DNA from: Collinsella sp.
GTDB taxonomy: Bacteria > Actinomycetota > Coriobacteriia > Coriobacteriales > Coriobacteriaceae
Reading direction: 5' to 3'
Assembly: GCA_019414465.1 (NCBI GenBank)
Contig: DXLY01000002.1
Location: 1-11,737 of the forward strand
Length of the DNA stretch: 11,737 nucleotides
How positions within the stretch are numbered: position 1 is the first letter of the stretch; each line of letters opens with the position of its first letter. A model generated the notes under the pieces. The model worked only from the letters and a program-made list of their open reading frames with translations. It searched no databases and had not been told where the DNA came from. Below are positions 6,200-11,737 of the stretch, piece after piece. The translations under genes and the position numbers were made by a program.

Positions 6200-6430
6200 G
6201 TTACGCGGGTTTACCAACCCGCGTAACCAGTTGACGCTGCAAGCCCGCCAGAGCGGCAATCTGCCTTTCAGCTTCGGCGGCATGACCAGAAGGTCAATGC
6301 CGCCTCGTTTCAAGGCACCTTGCTCGCTCTGACGGGCTTTCGCTGTCGTTGCCAAAACATCGGCGTTGCCGTAGTAGTCATTGGGGACGTTCTTGTTTGA
6401 CTAGTCGTTTAAGAACGTCCCCAATGACTA
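6200..6430. repeat. Composite multi-hairpin element, copy A
   Basis: Three structural modules in order. First, hairpin 1: a perfect 12-bp stem 6200-6211/6216-6227 with loop TACC. Second, after 13 nt, a long stem 6241-6255/6325-6339 (15 positions, one mismatch). It encloses an inner hairpin: 6276-6283/6297-6304 continuing into GACC/GGTC (6284-6287/6292-6295) with loop AGAA. Third, a terminal hairpin: a perfect 20-bp stem TAGTCATTGGGGACGTTCTT (6375-6394) with 6411-6430, loop containing the palindrome GACTAGTC. The same order, loops and spacings recur at 10501-10738 with different stem sequences. No ORF with plausible coding character is inside. Confidence 0.75.
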
Positions 6431-6439
6431 GTCAGAAAT

Positions 6440-6507
6440 GAGCGTGGATAATCTCCCGTTTTTGGCCCCCGTGTGGACTCAAAGTGGGAGATTATCCACG
6501 CTCGTTT
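6440..6507. repeat. Hairpin repeat (GAGCGTGGATAATCTCCC family), copy 1
   Basis: A perfect 18-bp stem, 6440-6457 with 6486-6503, encloses a 28-nt loop (TTTTGGCC...GACTCAAAGT). The stem is followed by GTTTTAAT, so on the plus strand it could also act as a terminator. A second copy in the same orientation lies at 7890-7957. This copy sits just beyond the Fic gene's stop. Confidence 0.8.
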
Positions 6508-6529
6508 TAATATGGCTGGGCTGCGGTGC

Positions 6530-7702
6530 CTATCTAATCGGCTCAGCGTCTTCCCTGAGAATCGAAAGATACTCTTCATACCCGTACTGTCGGTATCTCT
6601 GTCTTGACTCGTCGAGTGGACGGAGGATACCCAATTCTTCAAATGATTTGACGAGCGAGCTCGCGGTGCTCCTACCGATATCGAGTCGGGCAGCGATAAA
6701 TGCGGTGTCGAGGATGGGATGCTCTTCAAGAAGGCTCAGCAGCCTTTGTCCGTTTGCGGCAGTCCTTCCGAGATTTTCGGTAATAGCTGCCGTCGAACGG
6801 TTGTGGAGATCAACAAGACTCTTTAAAGACCCTACCGAGTCCTTCGCACTCTCAAGAAGACTGGCGCAGAAAAACTCTATCCATTCCTCGTAAGTTCCTC
6901 GTTCCCTTACGGATGTGAGTTGTCGGTAGTACTCGCTTCGATTTTTCTTGAACTGGAACGATGGATAGAACAAGCAAGAATGAAGAACGCCATCATTGAT
7001 GAGCGTAAGTGTAATGAGAAGCCTGCCCAGGCGACCGTTTCCGTCTAGGAATGGATGGGCAGTTTCAAATTGGTAATGGACGAGCGCCGCCCGCACGATC
7101 GGATCCATTTCGACTTGGGGCTCATTGATAAATCGTTCGAGGTCCTGGAGCGTGTTGCTCAAATCTTCAATGTTTGGAGGGACGAACGATGCAGTTGCAA
7201 TGGTGCAGCCTGAAGGGCCAATCCAGTTTTGTGAGGAGCGCAGCTCGCCTGGATTCTTCTCCGTTCCGCGCACTCCGTCCAGCAGGACCGCATGAACCTG
7301 CCTGAGAAGCCTCGTACACAAGGGCATCTTTTTGAGCAGTTCTACGCCGCGGTCGACAGCACGGACATAATTCACGACATCTGCGACATCTTTATGATGG
7401 AGTTGGGTTTGCGATGGACTAAGTAGGTCGTCAAACGTGCACTGGGTTCCCTCAATTTGCGAAGAAAGGAGTGCTTCTTTGCGCACATACATTGTCAGAT
7501 ACATGTCGGCGTTGGGAACAAAGTAGAGCATGCCTTCAAGCTCTCCAAGCTTTCGTGAGCATGTGGAAAGCGTGCGATAGGTTTCCTCAGTGAGGTTTAG
7601 CTGCCTCAATGATTGCAAGGGCGTTGGCAAAAACGAATAGTAAGCCAATTTCCCCGATAGATTATTGCGGAGCGTTCCCTGGCCGTTCTCCTCGATTTGC
7701 AT
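6530..7702 (-). CDS. Fic family protein with C-terminal winged helix
   Basis: A 390-residue class II-like Fic protein, predicted to transfer AMP (or another nucleotide or phosphate group) from a nucleotide to protein hydroxyls. The catalytic motif HPFLDGNGRLGR lies at 216-227 with its catalytic His. The inhibitory-helix motif SSQIEG (80-85; S-x-x-x-E-G) is upstream of the core, so intrinsic autoinhibition is expected. Residues about 20-130 form the Fic N-terminal domain. Residues about 315-375 form a winged-helix domain (DTAFIAARLDIGRSTASSLV), suggesting DNA binding and autoregulation. Start: the codon at 7702 is preceded by GGAGGG four bases away; the in-frame ATG at 7714 has no such site. 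The gene is visibly AT-richer than its neighbours and bracketed by two copies of a hairpin repeat, consistent with acquisition by transfer. No antitoxin-like partner gene is adjacent. Confidence 0.88.
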   Translation of the reverse strand: MQIEENGQGTLRNNLSGKLAYYSFLPTPLQSLRQLNLTEETYRTLSTCSRKLGELEGMLYFVPNADMYLTMYVRKEALLSSQIEGTQCTFDDLLSPSQTQLHHKDVADVVNYVRAVDRGVELLKKMPLCTRLLRQVHAVLLDGVRGTEKNPGELRSSQNWIGPSGCTIATASFVPPNIEDLSNTLQDLERFINEPQVEMDPIVRAALVHYQFETAHPFLDGNGRLGRLLITLTLINDGVLHSCLFYPSFQFKKNRSEYYRQLTSVRERGTYEEWIEFFCASLLESAKDSVGSLKSLVDLHNRSTAAITENLGRTAANGQRLLSLLEEHPILDTAFIAARLDIGRSTASSLVKSFEELGILRPLDESRQRYRQYGYEEYLSILREDAEPIR

Positions 7703-7729
7703 CGCGCCCTCCATATCTTTAGTGCCGGA

Positions 7730-7771
7730 AACTCGCTATTAGGCTAATCATATCAATTCTAATAACGAGTT
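7730..7771 (-). promoter_or_regulatory. Fic promoter embedded in a 13-bp inverted repeat
   Basis: AACTCGCTATTAG (7730-7742) and CTAATAACGAGTT (7759-7771) form an inverted repeat with one mismatch around a 16-bp spacer. On the minus strand the spacer holds TATGAT (plus 7752-7747), a five-of-six -10 box placed to drive the Fic gene. The -35 region is poor, suggesting a weak or activated promoter. The repeat straddles the core promoter, which is the arrangement of an autorepressor operator; the protein's own winged helix is the obvious candidate ligand. Confidence 0.6.
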
Positions 7772-7784
7772 TATGGCGAAAAAA

Positions 7785-7830
7785 GTTATTAGAGTCGATT
7801 TGAATAATCTAATGACGAGAAGTCGTTATT
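7785..7830. promoter_or_regulatory. Second operator-like inverted repeat plus extra half-site
   Basis: GTTATTAG (7785-7792) and CTAATGACGAG (7809-7819) repeat the half-site pattern of the Fic operator with the same 16-bp spacer. A further half-site, TCGTTATT, follows at 7823-7830. Together with 7730-7771 this gives about five related half-sites within 100 bp upstream of the Fic gene. Confidence 0.5.
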
Positions 7831-7889
7831 GCTTTGGTGCAAGGTGGTCGAGTGGTCCCTCGGGCGCAGAGGAAAACGGAGCATTCAAC

Positions 7890-7957
7890 ACGAGCGTGGA
7901 TAATCTCCCGGTTTTGGCCTGTGTGCGGGCTCAAAGTGGGAGATTATCCACGCTCGT
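7890..7957. repeat. Hairpin repeat (GAGCGTGGATAATCTCCC family), copy 2
   Basis: A perfect 20-bp stem ACGAGCGTGGATAATCTCCC (7890-7909) with 7938-7957 encloses a 28-nt loop like that of copy 1 at 6440-6507, in direct orientation. A partial third copy of one arm end, ATCCACGCTCGT, occurs at 7975-7986, just before the stop of the RpiR-type gene. Confidence 0.8.
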
Positions 7958-7988
7958 TAGATATGCGTCCGAAAATCCACGCTCGTCG

Positions 7989-8843
7989 CTACTTGAGCCC
8001 GGGCAGACGGGTGTAGGGAAACGAGCGCTCCAGGAATTCGGAGCAGCGGGCGTAGTCTTTGGCGAAGTAGCTGCTGTAGAGCGAATCGAGCACGTATTGC
8101 ACGGCGATGTGGCTGGCGAACTGCGTGATGCGATGCGTCATACTCTCGTGGTCACTCACCGTGAGGTAGGCGGCAAAGCCAGGGTGAATGCGAGCGCAAT
8201 AAGGCGTGCCGATGACGATGACCGGGACATGCCGGCTGCTGAGAATCGGCAAGATGTCCTTGAGGTTGGGGGCAAGGCCGCCGTAGGAGATGACGATTGC
8301 CGCATGGTCGGGACCCGAGGCGAGCGCCGTACGCACCTGGGCCTCAGCGCCGTCGTGGCACGTTGCGCTTTTGCCGGCGGAGAGCAGGCGGTCGCGGAAC
8401 ATTCCTGCTGGATAGAGGTTGTGCGAGCCCGTGTAGATGTCGACCTGTCGGGCGTTCGCGATGAGCTTGGCGGCGTGGTCAAGCTGCGTGGGGTCGAGCA
8501 GCTCCTGCGTTTCGGCCAGCGTGGTCTGGTAGAGCCCCTCCATGCGCTCCATAACCTGCGCGGGGCTGGACGTAGCATCAAAGGGAAAGTTGATGTCCAC
8601 GTCGCGGCGGTTTCCTGCCTCGGTCGCCAGGCGGATGAGCTCGACCTTGAGATTTTTGAATCCCTCGAGGCCGAGCTTTTTGCAAAAACGGTGCACGCTC
8701 GCAACAGAAATGTTGGTGCGCGCGGCAAATTCCTTAATAGAAAGCCCGCGGATGTCCTCGCCGATGGCAAGGGCTGCAATGCCGAGTTGTTGCTCGGTGG
8801 GGGTGAGGCCCTGCGCCTCGGTGATCTTGCGTTTGATATCCAT
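7989..8843 (-). CDS. RpiR/MurR-family transcriptional regulator with SIS domain
   Basis: A 284-residue regulator. The N-terminal HTH_6-type helix-turn-helix occupies about 1-77, with recognition core SIKEFAARTNISVASVHRFC (35-54) followed by KKLGLEGFKNLKVEL. The SIS sugar-phosphate-binding domain spans about 120-255, with VDIYTGSHN (134-142), VISYGG (184-189) and VPVIVIGT (206-213). Members of this family sense sugar phosphates or amino-sugar phosphates and control catabolic genes. It is divergent from a glucose-type PTS IIA gene across a 323-bp gap, so control of that gene or of a sugar pathway is plausible but inferred. ATG 8843 is preferred because GGGAG lies five bases upstream; an in-frame TTG at 8873 would add ten residues. 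Confidence 0.88.
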   Translation of the reverse strand: MDIKRKITEAQGLTPTEQQLGIAALAIGEDIRGLSIKEFAARTNISVASVHRFCKKLGLEGFKNLKVELIRLATEAGNRRDVDINFPFDATSSPAQVMERMEGLYQTTLAETQELLDPTQLDHAAKLIANARQVDIYTGSHNLYPAGMFRDRLLSAGKSATCHDGAEAQVRTALASGPDHAAIVISYGGLAPNLKDILPILSSRHVPVIVIGTPYCARIHPGFAAYLTVSDHESMTHRITQFASHIAVQYVLDSLYSSYFAKDYARCSEFLERSFPYTRLPGLK

Positions 8844-8867
8844 GCGAACTCCCACACTCGCCAAACC

Positions 8868-8896
8868 TGCCAAAAAGGGACAGGTTTATTTTGGCA
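8868..8896. repeat. Short hairpin repeat with GGGACAGGT loop
   Basis: TGCCAAAA (8868-8875) pairs with TTTTGGCA (8889-8896) around AGGGACAGGTTTA. It shares the loop word GGGACAGGT with 5161-5187, but its stem is different, as in other REP-like families where loops are conserved and stems drift by paired changes. Confidence 0.6.
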
Positions 8897-9088
8897 CGTT
8901 TCGGCCGGTATCAGGAAGTATCAGGGATGGGGCGGCGGTCCGTGGGCGCGAAAAGAAGTGTCGGGTTTGGTGTGCCCGCTTCTGCCCGTCCCGTGCGCAG
9001 GCGATACTCAGCTTATCGACCCGCGATGCAAAGGAGACGCTCGTCCCACGAGCACTACCGGGAAGGGCTTGCGATTCGAGTCCCCACC

Positions 9089-9117
9089 TTAGCATTTGAA
9101 CCATTTGGCACTATAAT
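9089..9117 (+). promoter_or_regulatory. Promoter of the PTS IIA gene
   Basis: A perfect -10 TATAAT at 9112-9117 lies 17 bp after TTAGCA (9089-9094), a four-of-six -35. Transcription would start near 9124, giving a leader of about 43 nt before ATG 9167. Confidence 0.65.
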
Positions 9118-9166
9118 TACCGTAGGCATGCGCACAACGTTGCGCTTAATCAAGAGGAGAAAACGT

Positions 9167-9703
9167 ATGGGTCTGTTTGATATGTTCAAGAAGAAGGCTG
9201 AGCCCGCGGCTGCCGCTGCTCCGGCCTCCATCTCTGCTTCTGCCGGCGCCGACGTGCTGTGCTCGCCCGTCAAGGGCAAGGTCATCAAGATGGCCGACGT
9301 GCCCGATCCCGTCTTTGGTGGCGAGGTTCTGGGCAAGGGCTGTGCCGTGTGGCCCGAGGACGATCTGGTCTACGCTCCCTGCGACGGTAAGGTGACCGTC
9401 ACCATGGGTCACGCCGTGGGCCTGCAGTCCGATAGCGGCATCGAGGTTCTGGTGCACGTTGGCGTCGATACCGTCAACATGAACGGCGATGGCTTCGAGG
9501 GCTTCGTCAAGGCCGACGACGTTGTGAAGGCTGGCCAGCCCATACTCAAGATCGACCGCGCCAAGATCGCCGCTGCCGGTTACAAGGACTGCGTCGTCGT
9601 GGCCGTGTCCAACACCGCCGAGTTTGCCGATGTCGAGCTCACCGTTGAGGCAGAGTCCGCCGTCGCCGCCGGTGACGCCATCGTCAAGGTCGTCCGCAAG
9701 TAA
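9167..9703 (+). CDS. crr: PTS glucose-type EIIA component
   Basis: A 178-residue single-domain IIA protein of the glucose/glucoside PTS family, which carries phosphate from HPr to a IIB domain for sugar uptake and can act as a signalling protein. After a short Lys- and Ala-rich N-terminus (MGLFDMFKKK, AEPAAAAAPA) the domain runs from about residue 29. Motifs: SPVKGKVIKMADVPDPVFG (33-51), MGHAVGL with His82, and IEVLVHVGVDTV with His97, the expected phosphorylated histidine. The stand-alone form without IIB or IIC resembles Crr, but no ptsHI genes are nearby, so the symbol is a family label. ATG 9167 follows AGAGGAGA at good spacing, so the longer in-frame reading from 8891 is rejected. The gene has its own promoter and terminator. 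Confidence 0.92.
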   Translation: MGLFDMFKKKAEPAAAAAPASISASAGADVLCSPVKGKVIKMADVPDPVFGGEVLGKGCAVWPEDDLVYAPCDGKVTVTMGHAVGLQSDSGIEVLVHVGVDTVNMNGDGFEGFVKADDVVKAGQPILKIDRAKIAAAGYKDCVVVAVSNTAEFADVELTVEAESAVAAGDAIVKVVRK

Positions 9704-9727
9704 ACTTCGGCATCCAAAGGCTGTGCG

Positions 9728-9758
9728 AGGGTGGTCGGGTTTTCCGGCCACCTTTTTT
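9728..9758 (+). terminator. Rho-independent terminator after the PTS IIA gene
   Basis: A 9-bp stem GGTGGTCGG (9730-9738) with CCGGCCACC (9744-9752), one G-U, and a GTTTT loop is followed immediately by six T residues (9753-9758). It lies 24 bp after the stop codon. Confidence 0.9.
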
Positions 9759-9844
9759 ATTGCACCGCGGGAAAGCGTTTTATTGCACGTTGGGTGGGCT
9801 TGCAAACCGTTCGGACGCTAAAACGAACCGACCGCGCCTTCGCG

Positions 9845-9874
9845 TTGCCGAGGGTGTTCATAAGTGGATAGTAT
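9845..9874 (+). promoter_or_regulatory. Possible promoter of the lipoprotein gene
   Basis: TTGCCG (9845-9850) and TAGTAT (9869-9874) are separated by 18 bp, upstream of the lipoprotein gene. Each is an approximate match, so this is tentative. Confidence 0.4.
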
Positions 9875-9939
9875 GGGCTTACTTATTACAACGTGCGCCG
9901 CGTCTGGGAAGCGCAGTGCCGCTCATTGGGAGGAACAAC

Positions 9940-10497
9940 ATGAAAAAGAAGCTGCTGCTTGCGCCCCTCATGGCCGTCTTGGTTGCATGTGTGGTCGTGC
10001 TTTCCGGCTGTGGAGGTCCTTCGGTTGAGGAGCTCATCACCGAGGATCTTACGACGCAGTTTGACGAGGTCAAGAACGGTGGCGACGACTTCCTTTCTGG
10101 TCTGGAGGAGGCTTCGGGCGACGAGTTCGAGCAGCTGGGTATCGATCCCAAGGAGTATGCCAAGACCTATCTCGAGGGCTTTGACTACAAGATCGGCGAC
10201 GTGACGGTCGACGAGGACAAGGGTGTCGCGACCGCCGAGGTCTCTATCACCTGCAAGTCTATGAACAAGATCGTCGAGGACTTCTCCACCCAGTATCAGG
10301 AGAAGGTCGCCGCGCTTGATACGGTTCCTTCCGATGACGAGCTGTACAAGATGGCCGGTCAGGTTATGGTCGATGTGACCAAGGCCACCGAGCCCAGGAA
10401 GACCACGGTTATCTTCAAGTACACCTGCAACGACGACGGCGAGTGGTCTGCCGACGACTCCGTCAACTCCGAGATGATGGATGCAATGCTGAGCTAG
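9940..10497 (+). CDS. Small secreted lipoprotein of unknown function
   Basis: A 185-residue protein. The N-terminus MKKKLLLAPLMAVLVACVVV followed by LSGC is a lipoprotein signal with lipobox L21-S22-G23-C24, so the mature protein is lipid-anchored at Cys24 on the outer face of the membrane. The mature part is acidic and has no transmembrane segment. It contains repeated Glu/Asp-rich helices (VEELITEDLTTQFDEVKNGG) and a central IGDVTVDEDKGVATAEVSIT strand-rich section, like small DUF-type lipoproteins common in Coriobacteriia and Firmicutes. I do not recognise a specific function. GGGAGG at 9928-9933 fixes the start; a longer in-frame reading from 9760 would hide the signal peptide and is rejected. 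Hairpin 1 of the second composite element begins three bases after the stop. Confidence 0.85.
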   Translation: MKKKLLLAPLMAVLVACVVVLSGCGGPSVEELITEDLTTQFDEVKNGGDDFLSGLEEASGDEFEQLGIDPKEYAKTYLEGFDYKIGDVTVDEDKGVATAEVSITCKSMNKIVEDFSTQYQEKVAALDTVPSDDELYKMAGQVMVDVTKATEPRKTTVIFKYTCNDDGEWSADDSVNSEMMDAMLS

Positions 10498-10500
10498 TTC

Positions 10501-10738
10501 GTTGCGGCGTTTTACCAAACGCCGCAACTGCTCGACGTTGCGCGGGCACCAGAGCGACAACTTGTCATTCAAAGAGGACGGTATGACCAGAAGGTCTATG
10601 CCGTCCTCTTTTCATGCCAATTTGTTCGCTCTGGTGTCCGCTCGCTGTCCGTCCTCTACCTGCGGCGTTGCCATTGTTGGGGTAGTCGTTGGGGCGTTCT
10701 TGTCTGACTAGTCGTTTAAGAACGTCCCCAACGACTAC
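10501..10738. repeat. Composite multi-hairpin element, copy B
   Basis: Same architecture as 6200-6430. Hairpin 1: perfect 12-bp stem 10501-10512/10517-10528, loop TACC again. After 13 nt, the long stem 10542-10556/10627-10641 (15 pairs, one G-U). It encloses the inner hairpin 10571-10584/10598-10611 (14 pairs, one G-U) with the conserved core GACC-AGAA-GGTC (10585-10596). Terminal hairpin: 10682-10701/10718-10738 with one bulge, loop containing GACTAGTC. The inner stem is followed by TTTT, so here it could also terminate the lipoprotein transcript. Loops and junctions are conserved with copy A while stem sequences differ yet still pair. Confidence 0.75.
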
Positions 10739-10785
10739 TTTCCGCGCAACAGCATTGTCGCAGCTGCGTTAAGCAGTGTCGCTCG

Positions 10786-11454
10786 TTACTCGCCCAGGAT
10801 CAGCGCTGCGAGCTCGTCCTGGGTGTCCACCACGTAGTCGGCGCCGGCGGCTTCCAGCTCTGCGCGGCCGCGGAAGCCCCAGCTGACGCCCGCACTCTTA
10901 AGGCCGGCGTTGTGACCGGTCAGGATATCGACATTGGAATCGCCCACATAGAGCGTGGTCGACGGATCGGCGCCTAGCTCTTTCATCACATGCAGTGTAA
11001 CAGGCGCCTCGGGCTTGGGCGGAAACGCATCGACGTGGCCCTGCACCAGCGCAAAGCGCTCGGAACCAAAATACTTCTCGATAAGCGGAGCCGCCGAGAC
11101 GTGGTCCTTGTTAGTGAGCACGGCAAGTTGCACACCCGCGGCGCGCAAGCGGTCGAGCATCTCGATCGTGCCGGCATAGGGGGCGGTGTGGTCCTCCTTG
11201 TGCTCGCCGTAGTAAGCCCTAAACTCGGCAAGCGTCTGCTCAAACATGCGGCCGTCGCCCGCATACTCGGCGGGCATAAAGCGCTCAACCAGCTTGAGCA
11301 TGCCGTTTCCCACCTTGTAGCGGTACTCGTCAACGGCAAACGTGGGCCAGCCGTGCGCCTCGCAGGTATGGTTGCCGGCGGCCGCCAGGTCCTCGAGCGT
11401 GTTGAGAATGGTGCCGTCCAGGTCAAAGATCACATGGGAAAAAGCTGCTGCCAT
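10786..11454 (-). CDS. HAD-superfamily phosphatase, phosphoglycolate phosphatase-like
   Basis: A 222-residue cytoplasmic hydrolase. Motif I is FDLDGT (nucleophile Asp11, acid/base Asp13), motif II is LTNKD (Thr114), motif III is the Lys in PPKPEAP (Lys147), and motif IV is GDSNVD (Asp172, Asp176). The helical cap between motifs I and II (about 18-90) is the C1 type of the Gph/PGMB group. The closing GHNAGLKSAGVSWGFRG is typical of Gph-like enzymes. Likely substrates are 2-phosphoglycolate or another small phosphoester; specificity cannot be read. Start 11454 follows AGGAG at six bases; an in-frame ATG at 11517 lacks such a site. A TATCAT -10-like box is on the minus strand at plus 11496-11491, with a poor -35. 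It lies downstream of hypE on the same strand, 105 bp away. Confidence 0.88.
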   Translation of the reverse strand: MAAAFSHVIFDLDGTILNTLEDLAAAGNHTCEAHGWPTFAVDEYRYKVGNGMLKLVERFMPAEYAGDGRMFEQTLAEFRAYYGEHKEDHTAPYAGTIEMLDRLRAAGVQLAVLTNKDHVSAAPLIEKYFGSERFALVQGHVDAFPPKPEAPVTLHVMKELGADPSTTLYVGDSNVDILTGHNAGLKSAGVSWGFRGRAELEAAGADYVVDTQDELAALILGE

Positions 11455-11559
11455 GGGTGCTCCTGCCGCTTGAGTTGTAAAACGCACCCCATGATACTGG
11501 GCATGCGTGCCGGGCATGTTTGGAATCTGAATATCTTTAATAGCCCTGAGCCTTTGTCG

Positions 11560-11737
11560 TTAGCAAATTCTCGGCAGCTGCTCTCCTACGAGCATGTCGA
11601 GGATGCGGGTCGAGCCCCAGCCGGTGCGCACGCGCACGGCGGGATGGGCGCCCTCGGCAAGTGGCAGCACGCGGCCGATGATGGCGGCATTCTCGCCGTA
11701 GCGGGCGGCGCGCATGGCGCTCAGCGCGGCATCGGCT
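11560..11737 (-). CDS. hypE: Hydrogenase expression/formation protein HypE, C-terminal fragment
   Basis: Only the last 58 codons plus stop are inside the window; the gene continues past base 11737. The peptide includes AALSAMRAARYGENAAIIGR, then VRVRTGWGSTRILDML, and ends VGEQLPRIC. A terminal Pro-Arg-Ile-Cys is diagnostic of HypE, whose C-terminal cysteine receives a carbamoyl group from HypF and is dehydrated to thiocyanate to supply the cyanide ligands of the [NiFe]-hydrogenase active site. The AlaxxAlxxx-(Y)GexAaiIGxV pattern is the end of its AIRS-C domain. The cysteine codon TGC directly precedes TAA. The remaining hyp genes are expected beyond the right edge. Confidence 0.87.
   Translation of the reverse strand, partial: ADAALSAMRAARYGENAAIIGRVLPLAEGAHPAVRVRTGWGSTRILDMLVGEQLPRIC

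Larger units (their letters stand above)
8844..9166. other. Intergenic region between the RpiR-type regulator and the PTS IIA gene
   Basis: No gene is visible in these 323 bases. Contents are a palindromic repeat (8868-8896), a tandem GTATCAGGA/GTATCAGGG pair near 8909-8928, a small GCTCGT/ACGAGC hairpin near 9039-9053, and the promoter at 9089-9117. A near-palindrome CGCACAACGTTGCGC at 9131-9145 lies between the predicted transcription start and the ribosome binding site of the IIA gene. The last could be an operator for the divergent regulator; no experimental or comparative support is available. Confidence 0.45.

Noticed and set aside
5297..6355. A 352-codon minus-strand open frame opposite pyrE
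   Set aside because: It is antisense to a confident pyrE and rich in Leu/Val/Asp-Gly repeats typical of shadow translation.
6200..6430. A CRISPR array or attachment site behind pyrE
   Set aside because: The repeats are inverted hairpins, not regularly spaced direct repeats, and there is no integrase or tRNA target.
7773..9092. A 439-codon plus-strand open frame opposite the RpiR-type regulator
   Set aside because: It runs through the operator half-sites and hairpin repeat and then antisense to a confident regulator gene; no domain is visible.
9050..9100. GATTCGAGTCCCCACC resembling a tRNA T-loop and 3' end
   Set aside because: The bases flanking TTCGAGT do not form a T-stem, and no matching acceptor 5' strand, D-arm or anticodon arm is found upstream.

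Overview
This is a GC-rich chromosomal window that looks like a gut member of the Coriobacteriia, most probably Collinsella or a close relative. The clues are a 12-helix membrane protein ending in a LuxR-type helix-turn-helix (a hallmark family of Coriobacteriia), a fermentative gene set (family-1 phospho-glycosidase, PTS IIA, a HypE-like hydrogenase maturation protein) and many short dispersed palindromic repeats built on GGGGAC-type motifs. The organism is inferred from protein character, not from a search.

Layout. 1-122 is the C-terminal end of a family-1 glycosidase (+). 123-659 has no credible gene and holds a large imperfect palindrome, a GC-rich hairpin, A/G-rich near-repeats, repeat-family fragments, and a promoter with a ten-G tract in front of the next gene. 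660-2204 is the 12-TM LuxR regulator (+). 2304-5072 is an MgtA/MgtB-type Mg2+ P-type ATPase (-). Its long leader (about 275 nt) carries a promoter over a palindrome, a 23-codon ORF with an excellent ribosome binding site, and an inverted repeat joining that ORF to the region before the ATPase start. 5513-6196 is pyrE (+). 6200-6430 is a composite multi-hairpin element that recurs at 10501-10738. 6530-7702 is an AT-richer Fic protein (-) with a C-terminal winged helix. Its promoter lies inside an inverted repeat, and two direct copies of a 65-70 bp hairpin repeat bracket the locus. 7989-8843 is an RpiR/MurR-type SIS regulator (-), divergent from a glucose-type PTS IIA protein at 9167-9703 (+) that ends at a textbook terminator. 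9940-10497 is a small secreted lipoprotein (+). 10786-11454 is a HAD phosphatase of the Gph type (-). 11560-11737 is the C-terminal end of hypE (-).

How it fits together. Most genes are single units with their own promoters. The plausible functional link is the divergent RpiR-type regulator and PTS IIA pair. The best candidates for undescribed biology are non-coding: the leader-ORF and long-range-helix arrangement upstream of the Mg2+ ATPase, and the composite element found twice, each time starting exactly 3 nt after a stop codon, whose stems differ between copies yet stay paired.
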